Assembly: GCF_000208865.1 (NCBI RefSeq)
Contig: NC_018396.1
Location: 2,909,101-2,973,100, forward strand
From: Neospora caninum Liverpool
Lineage: Eukaryota; Apicomplexa; Conoidasida; Eucoccidiorida; Sarcocystidae
Reading direction: 5' to 3'
Length of the DNA: 64,000 nt
Positions 38,201 to 49,500 of this stretch are shown in pieces. A program made the position numbers and the translations under genes. Positions within the stretch are counted from its first letter, which is position 1; each line of letters begins with the position of its first letter. Below the pieces are notes generated by a model. It searched no databases, was not told the origin of the DNA, and saw only the letters and a program-made list of their open reading frames with translations.

Positions 38201-40563
38201 CTGTCTGGAAATCAGTGAGAGAGCCCTCCGGATGAAAGACGCCGCCTCCGGTAGTGAAAAGCTGGCCCGCGAAACGGTTGCTAGAACCAATTCGGCTGTT
38301 GTCTTCAGCGTACTGACTTTTCTGAGAGTCTGCTAGGTGCTTTCCTACCTAAATACACTGATTCGAATAGCCCTTTTTAATGCACAAAACACTGGAGGCC
38401 AATCGTCGAGTAAGCTGACATCTAGACGGTGCCATTCTCAGTCGCCAACACCTCGCAATCTGCGTCCCGGATGGGCTTTCAACTCTGTTGCTGAGGTGCC
38501 CTGAGGAGAACTTTCGTTTCTCAGAGACGCGTCGATTCTCAAAAGAGGCTCTCATTGGCAGCCTTTCTCTCGAGGCGAGCGGCGAGAGCCATGCTGTCAA
38601 ACATCCGGCGTTACGGTGTGCGGAGGTGACTGCAGTTTTTCTCAACACACCACGTTTGTTTTTGCTGTTCATTAAAAGCATACACCGGTCGGTTTGTGCT
38701 GATTGACGTGACGAGGGTGTCGTCGTAAGCGCCGCTTCCTGTGCGTTGTAGCGCTTGCGGTCGCGCCGACTGGAGTCGTCATCAGGCTCGTGCGTTTGTT
38801 TCAAGCAGAACGCAACAGTCGGGACCAAAAGCTTGGTCACCATCCATCATCCTGGAGACAGTTGGAGGTAATTCCCCAGATTCAGGCTAACCAGCAACGC
38901 AAGAAAAACGCGCTCGCCGACCCGTCCGTAGTTTCTAGGGTTAGTTCCCCGCGGAAGAGTTCGTGTGTCGCCCGCATAGAGAATCGTCGAGCCTTTGGGA
39001 AAGTGGAACGACATCCCTCGCTCTCTCTCACGGTTCGTCAGCATCTGTATCCATTGAACAAACCAGACGTGAAAAGACATGGCCCTACATTGTAAGTCGA
39101 GTCGGCCTCTCCTGTTCAGCAAGGAGACCGGTGTGCCAGAGTACTGCCGTTCCCGAGAGATTTTCACGCGGGCACTCCGTGCTTTTTTTGAGTACGTGAG
39201 CAAGAGTCAGGCGAGTAATACCTAAGACGTTGGCATGTCCGCTGGTGTGCATTTGCTGCTGTCCAAGGAAACGGAAAACTGTCTCGCGGCATCGATCTGG
39301 AGCCGACTCTCGGGACAAACGCAACAGCCCGTTCGGCGCTCAGTGAAGTGGAGGTAAGAACCTCGCACGGGTGTGTGCCGATCGCGGCCTCGGGAGCAAT
39401 ATCTTTCGAAAACCGTGATGGGTCATGGACTCATGGACGCTTTGGCGCTCATTTTTTTCCACAGTTACGGAACGAGGCTGCTCGCTGTACCTCCTCCTGG
39501 TGGAACCGTCGGCAGTTCCGGCTTTGCGTTTGTCGTTGTTGAGTGGAAACAGTGGCCTTCACTCCCAAGCGTCGTTTTTGGGAGAAAAGAACAGCTGCTC
39601 AGCCACAGTGCGCTCTCAAATTCAAAACTAAGCAAGTGGCGGCGCGACTGCCTTCTGGCAACCGGTGGACAACGCCTTCGGTTTTGCACGTCCTGCAGGC
39701 CCCCAGCCGTGTGGCGCTGCCGCGTCAACCAGCCTCTCGCGTCTGTGCATTCTCGCCACCACGAAGGAACGCGCTGGAACGCGCTTCGCGACCGTGGAAA
39801 CGGCCTGCTGCATGTCCCTAGACACCCAGGTGTATGTTTCAGCTTTACAAGTCGATCCACACTAACAAAAAACTAGGTCAGTGAAGCCGGGGACAACGGA
39901 GATACGAACGCACAAGAGAGGGAAGAGAAGCACACACCCCATCGCGAGACATGTCACCAGTTATCACTCTTTGCTCCCACTCTGGACGAGGACAGTTCAG
40001 GTGTGGAACCCCTATCCCACTTCGACATATCCTTCTCTGTTGTCTCTCGCCGTGCCGGCTACTTCACTGTATAAAATGCCTTCCCTCCCTGTCTGCTAAC
40101 TGCGTTTCCTGTCCCTTCCCTTCCCCAATGTTCCTCCGGCACGCCCCCAAACCGCATTTTGTCTCTTTAACCTTGTTGCTTCTTGCTCTTTTTTGAATGC
40201 CCGTGTGACCCGTTAGACGCTTTCCCTGTGGTCCACACTGTTTGTCGCCCCTTCTCTGTGCTCGCACCGTTCTTCTCTGCAATTGTCTCTTTGCGACCCC
40301 GCCATCCTCAATGCACTCTTTCACTTCTTTCGTTTCCTTTTCAGGCACGCTGCTGTCCACTGTCGTCCAATCGCGCAAATCACTTTTCAACAGCGCACAG
40401 TTCCGGCCTCCCCACCGCTCCTCTCGTCCCCTCCCTTTAATCGACGAACCCCCCGATTCGGCCTCTCTCCTTCCTCTCTTCCTTGTTGCTTTCGCTCCTT
40501 CTTCGGGCACTTCTCCGTCCGTCTCCCGCTTCGCAGCCGCGCCCGTCACACACCGGCGCATAT
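35241..40563. other. Convergent spacer between DHHC copy 2 and VPS41
   Basis: No gene recognised over 5.3 kb between two 3' ends. It contains AT-rich simple sequence near 37,010-37,130 and an (AT)n tract at 37455-37470. The frames at 37496-38024 (+) are Lys/Arg-rich and low complexity with no domain. Sequence from about 40,100 to 40,563 is probably the VPS41 3' UTR. Confidence 0.45.
37455..37470. repeat. (AT)n microsatellite in the convergent spacer
   Basis: Eight AT units within a wider stretch of TATA/CATA-type simple sequence (37380-37485). Confidence 0.9.
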
Positions 40564-43500
40564 TCACCAAAGGCCATTCACCACATTCTCGATGTGCTGA
40601 GGGAGTCCGACAGAGTCAGAGGATGCCAAATTGTTCTCGCCGTCTCCGCCTCTGAAGTCTTGTGCGAAGAGCCCCGAATATTCCTCGAGAAAGCAGCCTC
40701 TCCCGCTTTTGGTGGAATCTCGGCTGTGCGTGCCTGTCCCCAGAGCAACCGCGTTCCTCTCGCCGTAGCTGCACCAGGCGGCAGTCCAAGACGTCAAGGG
40801 CGTGTGCTGACAAACAGGACAGGCGAGGCTGTTTCCCCGACCCGCGCACATTTCCTCCCCTGGTCTGTGGTCTGCTCGTGTTCGCCCGTCTCTCGCCTTT
40901 ACGGGCACAACGATCGCCACGTCGCCACCCTCGCCCGTCCGGGGTCCGAAGGTACGCCCCAGCGAACGCGCGCGGCGCGGCGAGGCTCCAGGTCCACGGA
41001 CAGAGACACGGCGCGGGGCTAAAGCCAGTTGGCGAAAACCGAGAGCGACGAGCGGACGCGTACTGGAGCTGTGGGGAAACTCAGGATCCACTTCCTGTGC
41101 TGCCACACAACACGCCAGATGGGCTGTATGTCCACAGAAAAATGCGACAGCCGCCACAGCTGGGTTCCGGAGTCTGGCCGCGCCTCCCGAACCGGGGCCC
41201 GACTGCGATGAACCCCACAAAGGCCCTCCAGGCCTGTCCGCAGACAGACGATCCGGCGCACACGCGGAGCCGCCAGGCGACCGCTCCGCGACAGCCGGCA
41301 ATGGAACGCAGGGCCCTTTGGAAAGCGAAGGCGAACATCGCCACTCGACCCGGCAGCCAGGCGACAAGCCCACGATCTGCATGCAGATCACGCAGCGCGT
41401 CGAGGGAGGAAGAAAGAGGGGAGCGTCTTCGCCCCTCTGCCTTCCCGTCTCGCTTGTATCGCCCCAGTCCTGCAGGAGAGTCTGCAGGCGTCGCGTCTTG
41501 TGAGAAAACGTCACCTTCTCCCCTTCCGTCTTGCCTTCCTGCTGGGCCCACTGACCCTTTTTCGACTCTTCTTCAAAACCCCCGCCGGTCTCTCTGGCGC
41601 CCACCGTCGCCGAACCCGTCTCGGCTGGCGCAAACTGCTCGCCTTCGCACCCACTGGGTGTCGCCCTCATCTCCCCCCCACCACGCGCGTCGCTCCGTGC
41701 CTGGGCGTGTGCCTCCACCGCCGCTTCTTGGCGATCCAGAGCGTCTTTGTCTTCTCGCCCCTCGCCGCCCAGAGGTGGAGCCGAAGGCGCGTCTTCCGTC
41801 GACCGGCCACGGGCGCCACACCGCGGCGAGCTGCCCCAAAGCCACCGACTGCTGCTCTGTTTGCGGTTACTTCGCCCGCTGGAGCTTCCAGAGAGAACGA
41901 GGAAGGAGCGGAGGAGACTCTGGTGGCGATTCTTCTTCTCCTCCCCGACCCCGCTCTCCGTTCCCTTCCTCTCGCCTCGCCCACTCCTCCCACTGTCTCC
42001 CCTGGCCTCGGTGTCTCGCTCGATCTCCTCCGCTTGCCCTTCACAGGAAAGCCTGCCTTTCTGACCGCGTTCGTCCACCGGCTGGTACCCCGTCGAGGCG
42101 TCCGAGCCTCTCTCCGCGGAGGCATGAAGACCCTGCGAAGGGCGGTAGCTGTTGATTGACGATCCGGCGTGTCCCCACCCAAGGTCTCCACTCGTGGACG
42201 CCGTCGCGCGCCTGTCCCCGGCGTCGTCCGCCTCGGGAGGCCTTCGCAGCGTCTCCGCTCGGGCGTCACGTGGATCTGGCGTCTCGTTTTTCTCCTGATC
42301 CGCGTCGCCTTCGTCAGTTTCACCTCGGTATTCTTTGAGTCGCTTTCGAATGGCTTCGATGAGTCGGCGCGTCTGCTGTCTCTCCCTCTCTCTTCGCGTC
42401 TCAGTCCTCGCGCGGTGTGCACTGACTGGGTCCGCCTCGTCCTTCGGCGGGAAACCGGCAGACCGAGGACACACCGCCACTCCGCGGCGTCGCCTCACAA
42501 ACAGCTCGGAGGTCAATTCGCGCACATCGTCTTCTTGGCACTTTTCTGCAGCTTCCCAGAACTCATCGCGCAGTTCTCGCTGATGGAAGAGCACCACCAG
42601 ACGCCTCTCGAGACGCGGGACCAGACGCAGCGCATGCGACGGGAGACGCTTCAGAAGCTCCAGCGGGGCAACAGCCGCCGCCGCTCGCGCCGCGACTTCC
42701 GCTGCGGTGCCTTCTACAGTCCGCCGGCGTTTCTTCGCGGAAAATGCAAAGAGCGACGAGACCTGACCCCGCGTGGGATCCGAGTCAGGCCTCGCTGCGC
42801 GGTCGTTCCCGTCAAATGGCTGCGGGGGCGGAGGCTCGCGAATCGCGCCATTTCCTCGCGGCCCAGGCGACGCAGACTCTGAAGCGACAGGAGAGCCAGG
42901 TGACGAACGGCCCTTGTCCGAACGGAGGCCTTTGGGAAGGGACACATCCTCTGGTGTGCCCTTGAAACTGCCAATCTCAGCAGCGTGCGGAGACACGGGC
43001 GGGCCCCAGTCCCCATTTTGCACCTTGGCCTCTGAGGGCAACGCGGAGTCTTCACAGAGCGTCGCGGATTCGCCGTCTCCCGAGCTCTCAGATCGGCCGC
43101 GAAGAGCCGCGGCGCCCAGCGCCTCATCCCAGCACGGCAGTTTGTCTCGCCTGTACGCTGCGAAGGCCGCCAAGTGGTCCTCTAGCGCCGACAGCAGTTC
43201 TGTGATGAAGCACGGTCTCTGGACGACGCCTTCAACGAGCATTTCCCAGACGCGCGGGTTTGCGCTTTCCCACGCGAGGGCAACAGCGGCTGGGATGTCG
43301 GCCAGATCCTCGAGGAGGAGATGAAGCGCCTCGCTGTATCGGCCGAGACGCCCGAGAAGAAACGCTTCGCAGTGGAGAAGCGCCGGAGGCTGGCGAGGCG
43401 ACGCAGAGTCGAGGGACGGGAAAAGCGACGAGAGAGAGGAGCCAGAGGGCGCGACACTGGGCGTCCCCGCACCCTCTCCCGAATGCCGCGCCCAACTTCG

Positions 43501-46500
43501 ACAAACAGCCAGAGCTTCGTTGGAGTCGTACCCGCCGTCAGCCGCTTGAAGGAAAGACAGCAAGAGGTGAGGCGCAAACCGCAGGAACAGGCGCATCTGC
43601 AAAAAGGGACGGAAAAAAAACACACACAGGGCGAGGAAAGGAAACGTCGGCATGTGGACGAGAGCCTCTTACGGTTTCACTTCACGACGGCCTCAAAGCT
43701 AAGGTCTCTTCGCGGAATCGAGTCTCCGCTGGAAACTTGGGAGGTGCGGAGACGGAACCAACCATCCTCGCCCCGACATATCTGCCGGCACAAAGAAGCC
43801 CTGGTGGCACTAGCCTCCTCCCTTCTCTCTTTGCTCGTTTGTCTCCCACCGCGTCACCGTGTTCCGCATTTGCCTTTTGTTCTTCCCTTACGTTCCGCCT
43901 TTCTCGCTCTCAGCGCGGTGCTATCTTCGGACAGCCATCGAGGAAAGACGCTTCTGGTGTAGAGACGAACCTGTAGAGGATAGTAGTTCCTAGTCGCTTC
44001 GGGGCACGCCTGAAAGACTTCCTTGAGGTATGCATACAGCCAGAAAGGCGCCTGCGCACGTTTCAGCGATTCAACGACAGCAGGAATGGGAAACAGGAAT
44101 GACACGCTGCCGAGGCAGCCATTCGCGTCCTCTGAAAACGCTTTCCCTGCCACCAAGCCGTTTCCTCCGGAGTCCCAGCCGTGAGCAGACTCGTTGTCCC
44201 CGCTTGGCGTTGCAGCGAGCCCGTTGAGAGCACTCCTTCGTTCACCACTTCTCCGTCCTGTTTCTACAGGTGTCTCCGTCGTCGCCCACCGGTCGTCAGA
44301 CTCTAGCTCTCCTTTCCCCTGAGGTCGCGAAAGTCCGCCGCCTTCCGCCTCGCCCATCCCTCGAATCCGATACATCAGAAGCTGAAGCGTCAGCACCGCA
44401 TTTAACCGGAGAAGCTCGGTCGCTCTCTCCGGGACGTGTTCGAGAGCTGTCTCCGCTGCCATCGTCGCGGCTTCTTCTGCGAGCTCCACTGCCGGGGTCT
44501 CCCCGGCCGCCTGACCCGTCGAGAGAAGCCCGCTCTCCAGGCCCGAGTTAGGGCGCCCAGAAACTTCGCCGGGACTGTCAACTACGTCCCTGGAAGACCC
44601 GGGACACGGTTTGCGCGTAAAGAGACCAGGGAAAGTCTGAAGGCTCTCTTCGCTTTCCCGTTCGTCCAAGATGACGCTGCTCGCTCGCTCTCTCGCAGCT
44701 AAACGCGAGGTCGGGCTCCATCGCCCGTCCCTGTCATCTACGAGACAGCCTCCGACGCTCGCGTCGAGCTGTCCCCTTTCCGGCGACGCGCACGAGATGC
44801 GGCTGCCGAGGCGCGAGCCCGCGAGGCTCGACCGGCCGCTGTACTGAAGAGAACCGCTCCCCGCTGTCGAGGCTGTGGGGCGCCGCGTGCTCTTGGCGAG
44901 CGCGGCAGCTCGGGCGCTGGCTACGCGGGACGCGCAGCTCGCCAGGAAAGAGAAGACATCGGGCGACCGCAGTCTGAGAAGCGCATCGAAGGCCACGTCG
45001 AAAAGAAGAAGCGGAACGGCTAATGAGGCCGCAGCTCTCAGGAGAAAGGCATCCCGTTTCCTGTTCCCTTTCCAATCACTCGCCGTTTTGCTGCTGGGGG
45101 AGCAGATCCCGGCGCCTGCGGGAAGGGACCTGGGCAGTGCAGGTGAGGCTGAAAATCTGTTCTTGTCCGCTGTCTTCGAAGGCAAAGGAACCTCCAAGAG
45201 AAGAACGTCCACGCAGCACGCAGCACACGGCCTGGCAGACGCCTTCTTCCCCCCACAAACGCCCAAGCAAGGGAAGCTCAAAGCGCATGCAATAGCTTCC
45301 GCAGCTTGGTTCCCACGGGCCGTGCTCCAACGCCTTTCCGGACGGTTCTCAGACGCACACGCCGGTGGCTGCGCCGCCCCAGACGAAGGAGAGCCCGGCG
45401 GGTCTGAAAGGTTCGCGGCGTGCGCATGCGCTCGCCCCCCGGAATCGGAGACACTGTGTGCCGTGGCCGCAGGACTCGCCTCTGAGTTGGGCGTCGGTTC
45501 CGGTGAAAAGTGCGGAAGAAGAAGCGCGAGGAGAGAGGTGTTTTCAGCGCCGCGCGCCGCGGAGGAAGACGAAAGGTCGCTCGGAGAGTCTGGCTCGGCC
45601 ACCGTCGCTCGCGTGAAGGAAGGCACCGCGAGATCGGAGACTGGAGACTGCCCAAAGACGAAGCAGCGGAGACGGTTGAGAAGCCGAAGGGCAGTCGCGA
45701 ACGGCAACTGCCAGTGTTGGACGGCGAAGCACAAGGCGGCTGCATACTCTGTTGCTCTGGCGCGACTTGTCTCTGCAGCCGATGATTCCTCACGCGCCTC
45801 CGTGTTGGTTCGCCTCCGCGTCGCCGACGGCCCGAGAACAAGAGAGATGCGCTCTTCCCTTCCTGCCTTCCGAACAAACGAGGGGATGCCAACTTCGCCT
45901 TCCTTTTCCTCGTCGTGTGCCGCGTCCCGCTCTTCAGGAAGCGAAGGCTTCTCGGCTTCAGTCGAGGAGGACGGACGGCGCCGCCCTGCTGCGCGTCGAG
46001 AATCCGGCGAAGAACTCGAAGGCAAGCAGCGGCTCCGCGGGCCGGCTGGCGCTGCGGCGCACGCGTCCTCGCCCGCAGCGTTTCCAGAGAGGCTTCCCGC
46101 CTCCGCATTTGTCGCCTCTCTCTTGACGAATGCGGGCATGTCCCCAGAGACCGACGGTTTCGGTGCATGCGGCGGCGGACAGCACGCCAAGAGAGTCAGG
46201 ATGAGCTCGTAGACAGCGGGAGAAAAAGCATGTTCCGGAGAAGACGGCGGGGCTGGCGCAGGAAGGAAAAGAAGCAACAGATGGAGAGCGCCGACAGAGT
46301 GGAACAGAAGGACGAGGCGGACCCACGCCGTTGTCGGGTCTGGCGTCCTGGGGGCGACGAGCGGAACCAGCGAGGCAGCGAGGAGAGACCGGCCTGACGC
46401 CAGCAACTCGACAACCACGCGGCTGCACACAGCTGACTGGAAGCTGCAAGACACGCGCCCGGAAACGCGAATGACCTCAGCTAGCCAACGGGGTGACCGC

Positions 46501-49500
46501 CGCCGATTCCCAGACAGCAGAGCTAGCCCGCGATCCGCGTCGTTGCGAGGACGAAGCTGGGACACACAGAGCAAGGAAAAGGGAGGGAGACGCCTCGAGT
46601 GGACACGCGCGACGGAGAAACGAACACAGCGGCAAAACTGAGCTCTGCAGTTGAATGCGACTTCTGATCCAGCAAAACACGCCTGTAGAACCGAGGCCTT
46701 AACCTGACAACGCCTCTGCGTTTTCCGACCTGGTGGGGCCTCCAATCACACGACGAGCATTCGAAATCACAAATCAGAACCTGACACGCGAGACACACTC
46801 ATACCTGGCCCGTTAGCAGAGACAAACGCACACATGGACCAACACGATCTACCGCTGCAGACTCGTCTACGTATCCACCGACGCCTCGAGGGACCTACGC
46901 CTGTATCTCTATCGATCTATACACGTCCGTGTCCAAGCAGTCACACACACACATCTACATATATATATATATATATATATGCTAGAGCGTATAATGAAGT
47001 CAGGATGTCGGTGACTTGCGTCATTTCCGTACCATCCACACGGAGGCATCGCTGGTGAGGAAGGCGCCTTCGAGCCAGGGGGCATTGGCCATGCGGGTCT
47101 GCCCCAGTCGCTCGAGGCCTCGTGTCTCCGCAGGCAACACCTCGCCGCCCTCCTCGCTCCCCCCCGGTCGTCGCACGCTTCGCCGACCTGCGTCTTCCGT
47201 CACTTTTGTCTCTCTGCAGGGTCGTCCTGCAAGAGGAGCCGCCTCAGCAGTCTCCGTCCCCGTTCGATCCGCATCGCCGCCCGAACGAGGCTCCAAGCGC
47301 CGCTCGGCAGGACGACCTCCCTCATAACTTACGGGGAGAGAGAGCGGCTCCACGCGGACAACGTCGCCCTCTGCGTTCACAAAACGGATCTGGAAGGGCC
47401 GTGGAGCAGACCCTAGAAAAGCGCTGGACACTTTGTCTCGACAGCTATTCTCTTCTACTGTTTCCCTTGCCTCATCATCCCCACGGGGCAGAGAGCCATT
47501 CCACTGCGGGGAAGAAGCCGGACGCGTGACGGCAGCGAACAGAATTCGGCTGTGGCTTCGCCCGACCTGTTGGCCGACTGGGTCGCCCCTTCCGGCGGAA
47601 GGACCGTCGCCCTCAAGAGAGCCAGTCACAGATCCGTTTGCACGTTTCGTCTCTTCCTTGGTGGCGACTGCCCAGCTGCAGGCGCCCGCCCCACCGCCCT
47701 CGTCGAGGTGTACCCCGCCCAGCTCATCAAACACCCTACCGCTGCTGACAGGGGCGACGATCAGGCCGCACAAGGGCGACTCCCACGAAAACGCAAGCGA
47801 GAGAACCACCTCCGCGAACTTCACAACTAGTTTCCCCGTTCCCCCTGTCGCGTCCTGAACTGGACTGCGTCCGACCGCTAGGTGGGCTCCTCCGGCCTCA
47901 AGGCCCGACGCCTGATTGTTCGGGTCCCCACGGACCACCGGTGGCGCCATCCCGTTGTCTCCGTGGCCGACTCCCCTTATGTTCTTCGCGTTTTCCTGCG
48001 CATTGTCGAGCCGCCGATAAGCGGTGTCGGATCGCCGGTTGGGGCCCTGTCCCTGCTCATGAGTCTCAGAAGCCTGTCCAGGCCTGTCTGTCTCCAACCC
48101 TGGCGACTGTGAGGCGTCCAACAACTCCTGGGACCGAATGCAAACGACGCGGACCAGAGTCGGCCACGCGATGCAGAGGACGTCGTCCGCAGCCCAGACG
48201 AGTTGACAGGGTTCCGCAGTCACGCCGGTGCCCCCGTCCTGTCGGCCTTCGCCCCGGCGGGCCGGCCTGTCTCCTCGTTCTCGGCTCTCAAACGGCGGGC
48301 GAGAGCCGGCCGACGCGCTTGCCCCGCACCCCAGCGGCGCCGTCCCTGGCGCGTCCACCAGCGCGCACGGAGAGTCTTTAGGGACGAAGGTGACTTTCTG
48401 CTGCATGTCGACATCCAAGACTTTCACACCTAAAGACGTCGCCCACGCGACCAGAGAGCGGCGCCAGGAGACACTCACGACTGGGCCCTCGCCTGCGTGA
48501 ACGAGGCTGTTGGAGGAGTAGAAGAAGCCACGCCGGTGCAGCACGAGGCGTCCGTCTGCGCTCCCCCAAATCACCGCTTGTCGCACAGGCGAGACGCAGG
48601 GTTCAGCCGCATCTGGGGAGGCGGGAGCAACAGCCCCTGCCGACCCCGTCGGCCGCGCCGATGAAGAAAACCGAGAGAACGAAGCAAAACGGTGGACTTT
48701 CGACTGAGATTCCCCGGGTCTCGCGCCTCCCTGGATACGCTGGGGCTGGAGGCGCGGAGCACTACGGGGGCCGAGCGACTGTCCCCTGTGGTCCCGCCTA
48801 TCGATGGACGCCCGCGAATCGGTCCCAGCCAGCGGGGCGTCTCTGCAGTCTCCGTAGAACGGATGAAGAGCCACCGAAAGAAGAGGTTGAGGAAAGGCAA
48901 CAGACCAGAGGGGCGGCACGAGAAAAACTTCCGAGTTCAGAGTCTGGCGCCGTCTCCTAGCGATACACACCTCGTGCTCTCGTGGTGGCGGGTCCGATCG
49001 CTGGCTGTCAAGCGCTTCAGCTCTTCTATTCGATAAACCCTGGTCTTCTCTGTCAAGGCACGTGTCCACGTGCAGTCCGCTTTTCTCCTCTCTCCCTCCT
49101 CGCTTCTCCGCGAAACTCCCAGCTTCCTGACTGCGTCCGCCGCTCGCCGCACCTCCGCCGCCTCCGGCCCGGGTGTCGCCCGCGTCCCCGACGGGGCCCA
49201 GCGGTGGATCGTGCCGTGAGCCATCCCACGTCGGCCTCTCTCGCCCTCCCAGCGCCTGCTGCATGTCCTCTCGCCCTTCATCTTCGTCCACAAAGACGCG
49301 ACTTGCGGGCGCAGTCGCCTGGTGAGAAGACGTCGATGACAAAGAAGCTCGGTGCGTGCCCACCGAGGCGAGAGAGTCTCGAGGAGTTGCGGCGGCAGGC
49401 GGTGGGGCCACGAAGGCTGCGGGGAAAGCGGAGGACGAGCCGAGGGCGGCGGCCGCGAATGACGAAGCAACTGTGCCCCACCTGCCGGGTCCCGCGGACC

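Noticed and set aside
40662..42155. 497-codon plus-strand open frame
   Set aside because: Antisense to the VPS41 RING-encoding exon, which has clear family motifs on the minus strand.
44875..46212. 445-codon plus-strand open frame
   Set aside because: Antisense to VPS41 exon 2; low-complexity translation.
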